Assembly: GCA_964036195.1 (NCBI GenBank)
Contig: OZ038453.1
Coordinates: 29,640,997 to 29,704,996, forward strand
Source: Sphaerolaimus hirsutus
Lineage: Eukaryota; Nematoda; Chromadorea; Monhysterida; Sphaerolaimidae
DNA length: 64,000 nucleotides
Reading direction: 5' to 3'
The position numbers were made by a program, and so were the translations under genes. A model generated the notes under the pieces. The model searched no databases. It was given only the letters and a program-made list of their open reading frames with translations, and was not told where the DNA came from. This document shows, one piece after another, positions 12,601 through 22,881 of this stretch; position 1 is the first letter of the stretch, and each line of letters starts with the position of its first letter.

Positions 12601-15600
12601 GACGCCAAGCGGTTTTCCGTGGCGCTTTTCCGAACCACAGCCAGAACAGCTTTTTATGCGTGTGGCGCCACAGAAAAAAGGTGCCAAGCATAGGCGGCGT
12701 AAGTGCTTGTGCGCGCTTGTGAATGTCACAAGTGTAATTTTTGTTGTCACAAGCAGAAATTTCACCGTCACATTATGACATTATGGCATGTATTGTACAA
12801 ATGAGAATTAAAGACCAAAATTTGCTCAAAATCACTAAAATTTGCTCCATTTTGCCAATTTTCACCTATAAAATCACTATTTTCATCTAGGTATTTAGTT
12901 ACATCGTTTTATGCATATTTTTGGCCAATTTAATTTTTATTTATAGCAATTTTTAACTTTTTGGCTGGCTGCCAATTTGACATAAGGGCTCCGAAAAAAA
13001 GGGGTCATAAGGTGAAATTTTGGCTAATCTGAATGTCACAAGCACAAATTGGGACCTAGCACCAAAAGCACCATGGCGTATTTCCATCACTAATTGTGAT
13101 GTTGCCATGTCTGTGGTCTGTGGCAGAGTTGTTAAAAAGACTGAACTTTTTTCAAATTATATGTAAATGTAAAGCTTTTTATCATCCCATGAGCAGGGTT
13201 GGCAAAATCTCAGAAAAAAATAAAAATAAAATAAAAATAAAATGGAATATTCAAGAATAAAATAAAATAAAATAAAATGGAAAATTTAAGAATAAAAATA
13301 AAAATTGTATAAAAATTCGAATTTTTGTAAAAATTTTTGTAAAATTGTATAAAAATTCGTATTTTTGTAAAATTGTATAAAAATTCATATTTTTTGTAAA
13401 ATTTTGTCTCATTGCTTGCGTCTCTACCTGCTTATTCATGGATCTGGGGGCAGTCCCAAGCATTGCAAAGTGTCAAATGTCATCTAAAATGTCATGCAAA
13501 GTGTCAATTGTCCTGACAAATGTAAAGTAAAGTGTAAATTGTCATGACATGTAAAAATTAAAGTATCAATTGTCAAGCAAATTGTGTTCAAATCTCATGT
13601 TTTATTTCAAATCTTATGTTTTGTATCCAAATTATGTTGTTGTTGACTACAAATCTTATGTGAACATTTGGATACAAAAACATAAGATTTGGATATAAAA
13701 CATACTATGGATACAAAAACACAAGATTTGGATACACAATTTACACTTTGCATGACATTTGTCATGACAATTGCCACTTTGCTTGAAATTTTACATGACA
13801 CTTGACATTTTGCATGACAATTGATACTTTACTTTACATTTGTCATGACAATTGACACTTTCCATGACATTTTACAAATGCGCCCAGCACACTCCAGTAG
13901 TCCTTCTACTGAAAATGCAAACCATTCTTATCAATAATTGTAACTTTACACATGCAGCTAGCTCCCAATACATACTAAATGCAACTTTTGCAAAGTAATG
14001 AATAAATTTGTCACACGTTTTTCATGTTTAGGTCTAATTTACACATTCTTCTGACCTTGCATGCAAGATTCTGATTTTTTGTAAAATTTCTGTAAAATTT
14101 TTGTAAAATTTTTGTAAAATGGTCCATTTTATTATTTTATTATTTTTTTGGAATAAAATAAAATAAAATAAAATGAAACAAGAATAAAATTAAAATAAAA
14201 TAAAATTTTTATACAATTTTTATACAATTTTACTAAAATGAATTTTTATAAAACCAACCCTGCCCATGAGTACTGAAAACCCGAAGTAATATTTTTTGCT
14301 TTTACTCTTGAGTAAATGTACTTTTTCACTGAGAAACGTAAATGTGAGTATTTTGGTGAAATTTTGCCCCAGCTCTCGGTCGAAATCACTTATTTGATAA
14401 CTTTTTGCCTATTTCCCGTAGTTTTTGGTTGCATATGAAGGGTGTGCTTCTAAAAGTACCGATCTACAATTTTTTTAAATTTGAGTTAGGACCATTTTTG
14501 GCGTCCCCATAAAAACGCGCTTCAAAAAAATATACAGGGGTGGGCATTTTCAGTTGCCGCTGAATGTTCAGTTGTCACAATGAAATTTTAACACAATAGA
14601 GTAGATTCCATAGGACACCTATTCTGAAGTTTGCAACCCAAAAGGCCACATTTTGGGTGAGTTGTGGAACACACCGTTTTTGTGTAATTTTGTGACTTGC
14701 ATCACCCATAGGATAAATCGAGGGTGGCATTTTAGGGGGGGCATAGGGGATAATCTGGGTAGCATTTTGGGGGGGGGTCACCGGTCTTTGGTGTCGTCCC
14801 ATTCTGTCATACACTAGCCGATTTTGATGCCCTTGGAGTATGTTGGGGCTTGGGGTCGGGGCTATGACAAAAAAAAATTTTTCTTGAATAGTCCCCCAGT
14901 CCTGAGATAAGGGGGTTCAAGTCACAAAATTACACTAAAAAGTTGGCATGTCATAACTCACTCAAAATGTGGCAATTTGGGTTGCAAACTTCAGAATGGG
15001 TGTCGTTAAAATTTCATTTTGATAGCTCAACTGTAGCTCAAGCTATACCGTTTTTTTCCAGCGGCAACTGAAAATGCCCACCCCTGTATAAATTTATGTG
15101 GGAGGTGCAAAATTCAATTTTGAGATATCGGGGGTCAAAAAATGACATAAATAACAAAATACAGATCCTGTAATTTAAGAAGTACCGATCTACAAGCTTT
15201 TTCAGCTTTTGTACCATTCAAAGTACTGATCTACACAGTTTTTCCAAAATAGTGCTATTAAAGGTACCAATCTGCCAGAGTTGGAAAAACGTATTTACGT
15301 TTACCCGAAATACCCGGTTATTCGGGTATTTATACTTACGTTTACGTTTACGTTTTCCAAAAATACCATTACGTTTTGTTACGTTTTCCTCACCAAAATA
15401 CCCGGGTACTAGGGAAAACGTTAAAAAAACTTGTGATCGTTCACGCGTGCACATGTTCTAATGAGCCGCACAACCTAAAAAGTGACTGCACGCTTGCACT
15501 TACACATGGAATGCTGGGTAGATATTCATAAATGTGTTCAAATGCTGAACACTTTTTGTTTGTTTGTGGAGTCTATAAATTTTTTGATGATGAATTCTGA

Positions 15601-18600
15601 TGACGCACTTGCAACAACTGTGAAAAGCACACGTTTGAAAACTGGCAGAGTGAGTGCAAGCTCTGGATCCAATCCCAGACTCTGTAAGATGCCCTGTAAA
15701 ATGTAAAATTTCATGCAAATGTCAAAACTTTTGTAAAATGCTCAGCGAAATGGCAAAGATTTGCCACCTTCCAGAGCATTTTGCATGACTTTAGACACTT
15801 TGCATGCCATTCGACATTTTCAAGGCATTTTACAGGGTCTGGGACTCCCCCAGAATCACCAGCGTAGTTGGATTGCGGCACACTTAAAACAGAAAGTGGT
15901 GCAGATGGAGCGATTTACACATCTAAAGGTGAAAATAATGGTATTTATTTTCCAAAGCACAATGGCAAATACTGTGTGTAAGTAAAAATTTTACGTTTAC
16001 GTTTCTTGTTACGTATTCCTTGGTATTTTAAAAATACCTTACGTTTTAGTATTTATACTTTTGATTTGGAAAAGGTATTTACGTTTACGTTTACGTTTTC
16101 CAAAAATACCAGTATTTGCACAACTCTGCAATCTGCACATTATTTTTTGTGCTTCTAAAAGTACCGATGTCAGATCGGCACTTTTCAGAGCCTAAACAAG
16201 TTTTGTGCTTTTTTGTACTGATATAAGTACTGATCTGCATGTATACAATTTTGTGCTTTTAAATGTACCGATCTACATGCTGTTACCAATTTGTTCCTTT
16301 CAAATGTACTGTACTACAAAAAATACCATTCACTAAATTTGATATAGCTAGTGTTATGTGTTTAAACAACGATTATACCCATGCATGTGTATACCCAACA
16401 ATATGCCTGAAATACCCAAACCCATAATTTCCATACCCAATAGCCATGTATGGGTATTGCATACTCCAAACTTTGTGATTGCTCCAAAAATTGCGATTAT
16501 CTCAAAATAGATTTTTTTTGTAGATCGGTAGCTTTAGAAGCACACCCTTCATATGTGCTTACCGTATATCCTTGAATACGTCCTCCCCCTTGAATAACTC
16601 CCGCCTCTGGGTATTTGATATCGGTATCCAGTACGTGTATTTGAATGATTCAGATGCTGATGAACACTCATTTTAGCATGAAAACCTTGCTTTTTTAACT
16701 GTTTCATACCTGGGATTACATGAGTTGATGGAATGCATTGATGCGAGGAATAAAGTGCAAGTTCCAAGGAAAAAATAACTCCCCCCCCCCTTGAATAACA
16801 TCCCCCTTTGAATAACTACGTTTTCTGTATTCGCTTACTTTCAAAAATTATGCAAGTGAGTACTGGCGTTTTTTTCGGGAGGAAACGCAAACAAATTTAC
16901 ACAGTACTCGAGTATCCGTATTTATTGAGTAAACATAAATACGTTTTAACAACTATGGAGTAAATATAATGCAAATGTTAACGTATTGACTGTTAATGCG
17001 CACATGACCTCAACGCATTTGCAGCCGCGTGCCCGCCGCTGGTGACCTGCCCCGCCGCTCTTCCTCTGGTTGCCAATTACACTGTGAGTGGGGCACAGTT
17101 GTTTAAAGTACTGAACTTTTTCTAAAGTAAACATAAACGTAAAGTATTTATTTTTTACTCACAGGTGAGTACATAAAACGTTACGTATTTTTTTTTACTT
17201 TTACTCATGAGTAAATATGAGTAAATTACTGTTGTCACTGGAAAATGTAAAGGTGGCTATTTCTGAGAAACTTTGCACCAATTTTTCCCCAAAATCACTA
17301 ATTTGCAAAACTTTTTCACCATCAAATTCACTATTCAATGTGTTTTGCCTATTCTTATGTAGTTTTGATACTTTTTTTTAGCTTTAACTCTCCTTTTGTT
17401 TCCTTTATGCGTTGAAAAAGCCTATAAAAAGCCTATTTGAAATACGTTATCTGTACTCGCGTACTTTCAAAAAGTACACAAGTGAGTGAGTACCAGTATT
17501 TTTGGGGAGGAAACGTAAACGTATTTACGCAGTACTCGAGTATCCGTATTTATCGAGTAAACACAAATATGTTTTAACAACTATGGAGAGGGAGAGGGAG
17601 GCGCGCGCCTGCTGGTGCACAGCAAACAAACTCTCATACAACTGTTCAAAGTAATGAACGCTCCATATCACCAGAGTTGTTAGAATTACTGAACTTTTTT
17701 AAAAGTATATGTAAACGTAAAGTATTTTTTTTTACTCACCACAAAGTATAGAAAACGTAAAATACTTTTTTTACTCATACATACGTGTAAATGTGGGTAC
17801 TTTTTTGTGAGTGTAGAAATGACTACTTTTCTTCATAGAATGTGTAAAAGTGGGCACTTTTTCATACGTGTACAGCACAACGTATGTTTTTCTATAAGCA
17901 AATGACATATTATAAAGTTTTCAAAGTATTCATTGTTTCAAAGTTTCATATTATATCGTTCTCCCGACTCGTTTACCACATCCATTGTCTCCACAACCAT
18001 TTTGATTTGGTTGCGAATTTTGAAATTTTTAAAGGCACTACCCCCGCATATCTAAAATATTCAATGGAACCACTTCTGTAAATACATAGCAGTGTAGTTA
18101 CTTTATAAATATGTCCCACATTGAATTTTCTGTACGCGTACGCTTTGAAAGTGTACGCGTACAAGTGCGTACGCTATTTTTTTGAAAAGTATATGTAAAT
18201 GTATTTACCGCGTACTCGCGTACGCGTATTTTTCGAGTAAACGTACGTACCTTTTAACAACTCTGCATATCACATTCTTTTTTTCCAATTTCTTCATTTC
18301 GACTACTGTATTTCCTCAAAATACACACAGAACTAGAGATGTAAAAGCGCCATGGCGCTGGCGCTCGGCGCTAGCGGTAAATTCCTGGCGCTTTTACATC
18401 ACTAAATACCCATGACTCAGGGCCCGGGAGTTCATCATTTTGTGAATATTTTTTTATTTATTTTTTTTTGGGGGGGGTGTATTCGATTAGGGGGCTTATT
18501 CAAGGGCGGGGTATTTATTTCACCAGCAATCTAACGAAATCCCGTTACTCATAAACACCTGCCTGAACAAGTCCGGCCTCTATTTTTGTTTTCACTTCGC

Positions 18601-21328
18601 ATGCCCTATCTCCAGTTGTGGGACGGGTGGACAGCTAATACTTTTGTGATATTTATATAGCCATAACTCCCTCTACTTGTTATGAATCGAAGGGGCCTCG
18701 CCATACATGTGAGAAATTTTTTGGGCGTTTTTGCTGCCCCACACAGGTCCAGTCCACTGATTTCTTACGCGAAGGTTTGTAAAATGGGTGCCAATCGTCG
18801 ATGCCGCCACAGGAAAAGGGCGCCGCCCCTCAAATGGAGCCAGCACTATACCATGTCTAATCCCGAGCCCCCTCTCCCTAAAAATCAGACAAGCAGAGTT
18901 GATATTGGGTATTTACTTTTACTCTAAAATACGCGTAAAAACAGCGTACTACTGAGTAAATACCCATGGGTAAAATACTTCAATTGTACCAGTACCCGTT
19001 GTACCCAGTAATTTTTCACAAGTACTAGATACTTTTACTGCCTATACCTATATCATTAAAGTATTGGCTGTTCACCCCACTCACCGCTGCAGATAGGGCG
19101 TGTGAAGTGAAAACAAAAATAGGGGGTCAGACTTACTCGGGCAGGTGTTTACATTGTTTGTAACATACTCAGACATACCAGACTGCCGGAAGGTATGCAA
19201 TTGGGGCTGTGGTGCATGTGTATTGCCCAACTATTAATGGCAACAGAATTTCTGTACCTTGTAATGGTGGTGCCTTGAAGACCTACAATACTGTTCCTTG
19301 GTGTTGGAAAAGTATTGACTTTACCCGAAAAATTGGTGTACTTTGAATTAATTACTTTAATCTGAAACAGTTTCCAGACCTTTGCAGTCACCGACTCACC
19401 AGTGTTCACACAATGCGAATAGACATTTTTCACAGTACTTTATCAGTGGTAAAAACTTTCAACCCTGCATCCAAGATTGTTTTCTTAGAGTTTTGTAGCT
19501 CCAGATGCAGCTGATTGCCGATTGAAAGGAACCTAAGTGGACAATCAATGAAACATTGATGCTGCGGGTTCAGCTTGAATGTGGCCATCCCTTCCCACCC
19601 AGTATGTATTTACCTAAGATGCTGGGCTGGGGGCACTCCCAGACCCTGAAAAAGACCCTGTAAAATGTCATGTGTATCCAAATTTTATGATGTCATATCC
19701 AAACCTTATATTTTTGTATCCAAATCTTATGTGAAAAAGTAAGATTTGGATTCAGAAACATTAGATTTGGAAACAATAAAATAAGATTTGGATACACATG
19801 ACACTTTACAGGGTTTTTTACATGACACATGACATTTTACAGGGTCTTTGACACTTTACAGGGTGTTTTACAGGGTCTGGGAGTGGCACCAGCTCAAGCA
19901 CATCAAATTGTTGAAAACTGCTCCCCAACATGCAATAAAATCGCACTCAACCAGGTGCAAGGGTAAAGTGGCCATTACAGCTCCATGTAAAATTTGACAG
20001 TGTAAAATTTATCTTTGGTCATAAAATTAATTACAGGTGAATGGATGTATGAAGATAAAGCATTGATACCGCAACTAAAGAAAGCGCAGATGTAAATGTT
20101 TCTGGTGCCCAAAGCCCATCTTTTTATTATAATTGTACCATGAGTTATGAATTTTGGCACAAATTACCGTATTTCCTCGAAATACCCCCCCCCCTCGAAA
20201 TACCCCCCCCCCCCCCCCTCAAAATACCCCCCCTCAAAATGGACACTATGAACTTACACAGTGAAACGCAACTCTCCGACAACTCGCTTCCAACTGGCTT
20301 ACAACGCTTTGTTTACTGTTGGCAGCGAGTTGGAATGTAGTTGTCAGAGAGTGGCAGAGAGTTGGAACACAGTTGTCAGCGAGTGGCAGAAAGTTGGCAT
20401 ACATTTCTTTAGCAGCTGCACAGCTGGCAGCGAGTTGTCAGCAAGCTGCACACACGTGAACAGCATGTTTTACATGGGTTGTCAGTGAGCTGAAACCAGC
20501 CCATTGCTTACTGTCAGCGAGTTGGCAGCAAGCTGTAATTTATTGTCAGCGAGCTGGCACCATTTTTGTTGTTCGGCAAGCAAGCTGGCAGCGAGTTGTC
20601 AGATAGTTGCGTTTCACTGTGTTATAAACCCCCCCCCCTCGAAATACCCCCCCCCCAAATTTAGTGTATAGAGAACGTAAATGACAAAGGCTGCGGTTTG
20701 TCATCTGGGTAATGCAAAACACACGTTAAAAACGATGACTCTGTTATGTGAGTACAGTGATTATACGTTTACACACTTATACAAGTCTTTAGAGTCTTAT
20801 AAATGGCGATTTTTGTTGCATTTTTGACGTCTGCGTATGTTTCAGACGACAATTTAGTACTTGGTTTTCAAAAAATTTCTGGCGAAATAATAACCCCCCC
20901 CTCGAAATACCCCCCCCTCGAAATACCCCCCCCTCGTTTAACCCCCCCTCAAAATTCTCACTATGAAACAATAAACCCCCCGGGGGTATTTCGAGGAAAT
21001 ACGGTATTTAAAATTATGCATTGTAATTTTATGTAACTTATGGCTGGCAGGACCGGTCTTGCCAGAAAATTTTGTTGCTGGAAATTACCTCAAAAGCATT
21101 TGAGACGATAGGTAATGGGTCACTAAATAATAGGGCCTAAACCTGAAACAATGCGATCTCGCTACAGCTTCACTGCTACCCTTGACTCGATGAGTATCTA
21201 CTCATTTTCTTTGACTCAAATACTGAACAGAAACACTCGAACAGAACTCAATTAAAGCTCAGTGTGAAGCAGATGGCCAATGGCATTATGATAACTATGG
21301 CTTTATTAGTCCCTACTGCCATGAATGA
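608..21328 (+). CDS. Secreted multi-domain CCP (sushi) / PAN-like protein, 19-exon model
   Basis: Exons: 608-650, 1048-1191, 1369-1448, 1731-1765, 4163-4312, 4537-4655, 5040-5128, 5333-5456, 5860-5895, 5970-6138, 6328-6371, 6652-6721, 11295-11470, 17025-17083, 19173-19311, 19603-19629, 19893-19954, 21051-21111, 21231-21328. They sum to 1725 nt (574 aa plus TGA) and every junction keeps phase. Residues 1-15 are a signal peptide (MLLILMVSLSTSAL). Exon 8 (about residues 221-262) is PAN/apple-like (CERRC, GFCLSISFD, LC). CCP modules with the C-C-C-W-C pattern fall on exons 10-11, 12-13, 14-16 and 17-19; exons 3-6 hold one or two looser ones. Such proteins act outside the cell in adhesion, complement-like binding or matrix. 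No catalytic domain or membrane anchor is seen. Introns 2, 5, 7, 8, 10 and 16 are family A elements and intron 4 is family B. Least sure: the exon 4 acceptor and the non-GT-AG junctions (introns 2, 8, 16). No ortholog recognised. Confidence 0.72.
821..1002. mobile_element. hAT-like MITE, family E
   Basis: TIR TAGTGATGT..ACATCACTA is flanked by a perfect 8-bp TSD CACATAAG. The interior is made of GGCGCC/GCGCCA palindromic arrays. It lies in intron 1 of the CCP/PAN gene. Confidence 0.88.
1192..1368 (-). mobile_element. Family A introner, reverse orientation (intron 2 of the CCP/PAN gene)
   Basis: Ends GCACCAATCCCAGACCCTG..GGCTCTGGGACTGCCC, with CTG on both sides. Exact removal joins ..KTET to GIIAANV in frame. 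In the sense of the gene the intron ends are GC..TG, not GT-AG. Confidence 0.72.
1468..1690. mobile_element. Partial family C MITE
   Basis: Left end CCGTATTGTTTCGAAATACCC followed by CGAAATACCCC arrays; no matching right end. Confidence 0.5.
1820..3100. mobile_element. Family D hAT-like sequences, nested
   Basis: Repeated blocks TACTGGTATTTT and AACGTAAACGTAAA end near TTTTTCCAACTCTG (about 3091). An inverted pair (GAGTTGTACAAATACTGG at 2403) shows more than one overlapping copy. 2066-2290 is an inverted copy of 1930-2060 (GTGAGACTGTGACGACAAAA). Confidence 0.6.
3240..3536. mobile_element. hAT-like MITE, family G
   Basis: TIR TAGGGTGTCAAA..TTTGACACCCTA with perfect 8-bp TSD CTTGTAAG. Interior arrays of GGAAAACGGAAAC. 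Confidence 0.9.
4313..4536 (+). mobile_element. Family A introner (intron 5 of the CCP/PAN gene)
   Basis: GTGGCAGTCCCAAGCCCTG..GGCTTGGGACTGCCCC, CAG before and after. Splicing GT..CAG joins GNWTTA to TDDWVDKHN in frame. Confidence 0.88.
4690..5010. mobile_element. Family K MITE, degenerate (intron 6)
   Basis: TACTGTATTTCTTCTAATAG start and repeated TTCTATTGGAGGTGCCATTC; matches the better copies near 34617 and 44582. Confidence 0.5.
5129..5332 (+). mobile_element. Family A introner (intron 7 of the CCP/PAN gene)
   Basis: GTGACAGTCCCAAGCCCTG..GGCTTGGGACTGCCCC, with CAG on both sides. Splicing joins PVSNQQ to ECERRCHH in frame. Confidence 0.88.
5457..5859 (-). mobile_element. Family A introner, reverse orientation (intron 8 of the CCP/PAN gene)
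   Basis: GGGGCACTCCCAAACCCTG..GGGTCTGGGAGTGGCACCTG. Removal joins NIIKREG to MMFCTGK in frame; ends in the gene's sense are GG..TG. The centre holds the palindromic TATCCAAATCTTAT core. Confidence 0.68.
6139..6327 (+). mobile_element. Family A introner (intron 10, inside a CCP module)
   Basis: GTGCCAGTCCCAGACCCTG..GGGTCTGGGAGTGCCCCCAG. Splicing rebuilds VTCVADMAWDIEPGKW, supplying the invariant Trp and last Cys of the CCP module. Confidence 0.88.
6417..6528. mobile_element. Family C MITE
   Basis: CCGTATTTCCTCGAAATACC..GGTATTTCGAGGAAATACGG; poly-G centre. Confidence 0.85.
7296..8900. mobile_element. hAT-like family G element carrying a BEL/Pao fragment
   Basis: TIR TAGGGTGTCAAA..TTGACACCCTA with perfect 8-bp TSD CTCGGGAC. 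Arms of CCGTTTTCCG repeats surround about 1 kb of minus-strand pol sequence. Confidence 0.9.
7560..8625 (-). pseudogene. BEL/Pao retrotransposon pol fragment (reverse transcriptase region), broken
   Basis: On the minus strand 8625-8068 encodes an RT domain typical of BEL/Pao: YLPHQPVIT, RIVYDGSSGKPSFNECLFRG, ADIKKAFFQIGLHDQARDY, FGLVCSPAILGAVIKYHL. A second frame, 7827-7549, carries the region after the RT (LLVSAYDSIGFTAPISLTLK, then WDEP). The frame is broken between them; protease, gag, integrase and LTRs are absent. The fragment is enclosed by the arms of a family G hAT-like MITE, which itself has a perfect 8-bp TSD, so the retroelement piece was captured by or inserted into that element. 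Confidence 0.8.
9176..9481. mobile_element. CACTA-like MITE, family F
   Basis: CACAGCAAAAAATGGG..CCCATTTTTTGCTATG with 3-bp TSD ATA; interior GGAAGACACTTCACC-type arms. Confidence 0.85.
9702..10208 (-). pseudogene. Degraded gag-like or unknown mobile-element ORFs
   Basis: Two consecutive minus-strand open stretches (10208-10020 and 9995-9702) read as a polar, serine/threonine-rich protein (RQKIYKLTDSWNMRALVNAI; TDKDSSGDSSDSGNM), separated by a stop. They lie about 1.1 kb upstream, on the same strand, of the BEL/Pao pol fragment, but other elements intervene. No gag zinc knuckle is visible. The region about 9482-10640 is otherwise free of the recognised MITE arms. Confidence 0.35.
10678..11064. 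mobile_element. Family M inverted-repeat element with nested family D2
   Basis: CGTAAAGTAAACTCGGCCG near the left and TTTACTTTACGGCCGAG at the right. The centre carries CGTAAACGTATTTACG blocks of family D2. Confidence 0.6.
11600..12600. mobile_element. Foldback element with about 300-bp arms
   Basis: The arm TTTTGTAGTATAGGGCATCC..GTCGACGCACACGCACC and onward to about 11900 returns inverted at about 12305-12600. The spacer is a family F element. Both arms encode a false overlapping ORF. Confidence 0.75.
11935..12281. mobile_element. CACTA-like MITE, family F, nested
   Basis: CACAGCAAAAAATGGGG..TTTTGGCTGTG with 3-bp TSD TGA, in the centre of the foldback element. Confidence 0.85.
13194..14262. 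mobile_element. hAT-like family J element with embedded family A sequence
   Basis: CAGGGTTGGCAAAAT..AAACCAACCCTG with perfect 8-bp TSD CCCATGAG. A family A-like block (about 13448-13893) sits inside. The copy at 55196 carries the same block. Confidence 0.9.
14533..15088. mobile_element. Family P inverted-repeat element
   Basis: TACAGGGGTGGGCATTTTCA..AATGCCCACCCCTGTA with long inner repeats (TCAGTTGCCGCTG/CAGCGGCAACTGA). Confidence 0.8.
15276..16128. mobile_element. hAT-like family D element with nested family A
   Basis: CAGAGTTGG..CACAACTCTG with perfect 8-bp TSD CAATCTGC. The interior has an ATG ORF start (MNSDDALATTV) like those at 3615 (minus) and 34557, perhaps the remnant of the parent transposase N-terminus. 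A family A copy sits at about 15667-15857. Confidence 0.88.
17084..18266. mobile_element. Family D2 hAT-like copies in intron 14
   Basis: Three runs of CAAAGTACTGAACTTTTT..TTTTAACAACTATG/CTCTG type with GTACGCGAGTA blocks (17096-17590, 17665-17880, 18110-18266). Boundaries are approximate. 17880-18110 has no recognised feature. Confidence 0.5.
18334..18404. mobile_element. Short family E MITE inside a degraded family C repeat
   Basis: TAGAGATGTAAAAGCGCC..TTTTACATCACTA; surrounding 18308-18512 has family C signatures. Confidence 0.65.
18552..19151. mobile_element. Family I element
   Basis: TAAACACCTGCC..GGGCAGGTGTTTA, with inner repeat CCTATTTTTGTTTTCACTTC-like. It ends 20 bases before the exon 15 acceptor. 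Confidence 0.8.
19630..19892 (-). mobile_element. Family A introner, reverse orientation (intron 16 of the CCP/PAN gene)
   Basis: GGGGCACTCCCAGACCCTG..GGGTCTGGGAGTGGCACCAG. Removal joins YLRCWA to AQAHQIVENC in frame. An AG is present at the 3' end, but the 5' end is GG rather than GT. Confidence 0.7.
20167..21004. mobile_element. Family C element with a private tandem-repeat interior
   Basis: CCGTATTTCCTCGAAATACC..GAGGAAATACGG with TA on both sides. The 20260-20620 interior is about 30-bp CAGCGAGTTGGCA-type repeats, not seen in other C copies. Confidence 0.8.
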
Positions 21329-21365
21329 TATATCACTGTAAAAATAATAATTTACAAAATTTGTG

Positions 21366-21371
21366 AATAAA
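21366..21371 (+). promoter_or_regulatory. Poly(A) signal AATAAA
   Basis: AATAAA lies 38 bases after the TGA of the CCP/PAN gene, in an AT-rich stretch, and supports 21326-21328 as the true end of that gene. Confidence 0.6.
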
Positions 21372-21444
21372 ATTTTAACACAATTTTCATAATTTTACTC
21401 AATGGACTTTCCACTATACACTTTTGTCCACCTTAGGTCTGATT

Positions 21445-21769
21445 CACAGCAAAAAATTGGGGTGTGGATGCGCGGTGAAGCGTCTTGAAGTGCCTTCACG
21501 CTGACGCTTCCCAACGCTACACCAAGCACGCTAGCGCTTCCACAAGCATCATGAAAATCTGCGTGAAGACACTTCACACTTTTTAATATGGCGCAGCGCC
21601 AGCACTGTGAAGTGTCTTCCACATGATTGGATATTTGTGAAGCGCATGGTGAAGCTAGGTGAAGCATGCGAAAGACTTCTCCCAGAATCTTGTGATCTTG
21701 GTGGAAGCGTGTGGAAGCGTGTGGAAGCGCGCAGCTTCCATGCGCTTCACGAGTCCATTTTTTTCTGTG
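21445..21769. mobile_element. CACTA-like MITE, family F
   Basis: CACAGCAAAAAATTGGGG..CATTTTTTTCTGTG with 3-bp TSD ATT. Confidence 0.85.
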
Positions 21770-21864
21770 ATTACTTATGTTTTAAATTCAAATTTGTTCA
21801 GATGCTTTTTGTTTGATAAATGGTTGATTTTACACAGTCTGTCATTTTGATGTGGATCAATCTA

Positions 21865-21963
21865 CCGTATATCCTTAAATAAGTCCCCCTCCCGAAAAAC
21901 TCCCCCCTCAAAAACTTCTGACAAACAAATAACTCCCCGGGGGACTTATTCAAGGATATACGG
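21865..21963. mobile_element. C-like MITE, TATATCCTTG subtype
   Basis: CCGTATATCCTTAAATAAG..CTTATTCAAGGATATACGG with TA flanks. Confidence 0.8.
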
Positions 21964-22009
21964 TATGCACTGAATTTGCTCGAATATTTCACCCTCCCCT
22001 TGCATAATT

Positions 22010-22690
22010 ACCCATTGTGAATAATTCCTCTTGTAAAAAAATTGAGGAAAAAACATATTCCCCCTTGATAAATTCCCTACTTTAAAGAATCATACCCTGT
22101 AATATGAACGAGTAAAAAATAATCCCCATCGAATAATTCGCCCATTGAGACATATGATCAGCCTTTATGATGAATTTGAAAAAAAATGGCATTTTATTGC
22201 ATTAATGTGGCCACACAACTAAGCTAGTTTTCAACCGAAATTTTGAAAACTTGTAAATCAGCATTGAACACATTTGAGTTTTCTAGAATGAGGTGCCTGT
22301 CATCTACAGTGACAGAGAGTAAAAATCACTCATTCTAGAAAACTCAAATGTGCTAAATGCTGATTTACGAGTTATCAAAATTTCAGTTGAAAACTAGTTT
22401 GTGTGGCCACAATAAAGCATATTTCATGGAATGAGTTGATAGAAACATCCTTCAATTTTTTGAAAAAATAAAGAAAGAGTGCAAAATTGCACTTGCCTCA
22501 GGCAGGAATTGAACCCGCACCTTTCGTATAGAAACCGAGCGCTCTAACCACTAGGCTACAGAGGCGGCTGGGCTCCTCGCATGCTGCATCGGCAATACCC
22601 TTAACAATAATAATTCCCCCTCAAATAGGCCCCCTAAAATAGTGTGAAGGAAAATAATTCCCCAGAGGAATTATCCGAGCAAATGCGGTG
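22010..22690. mobile_element. Degraded C-like element with nested family O foldback and tRNA-like block
   Basis: AATTCCCCC blocks at both sides; 22203-22412 is a foldback (CTAGTTTTCAACCGAAATTT..AAATTTCAGTTGAAAACTAG); a tRNA-like block follows. Confidence 0.55.
22497..22568 (-). tRNA. tRNA-like sequence, probably a SINE head or degenerate tRNA
   Basis: The minus strand reads a box A (TAGCCTAGTGG) and box B (GGTTCAATTCC) at tRNA spacing, with an acceptor-like pairing GCCTC/GAGGC. The anticodon stem pairs poorly, so a functional tRNA is unlikely; a tRNA-derived SINE is the better reading. Confidence 0.5.
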
Positions 22691-22881
22691 TGTTTTTTGG
22701 CTCAGTGCCAACATTTGGAAGATATGCATTTGGAAGACTTGCATTTCTTAATTGCTATGTTTTCCAAAAATACCAGTATTTTCACAACTCTGCTGTACAA
22801 TCGTCAATCCGAATGATCCATTATTTCTGTTCCTTCATTTGTTTTTCATGTGTTTGTTAGAGTCTAATGAATTATGAAAAC

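Noticed and set aside
15590..15667. ATG ORF before a family A element, taken at first for an exon
   Set aside because: It lies inside a family D hAT element with intact TSDs, and similar ORF starts occur in other D copies.
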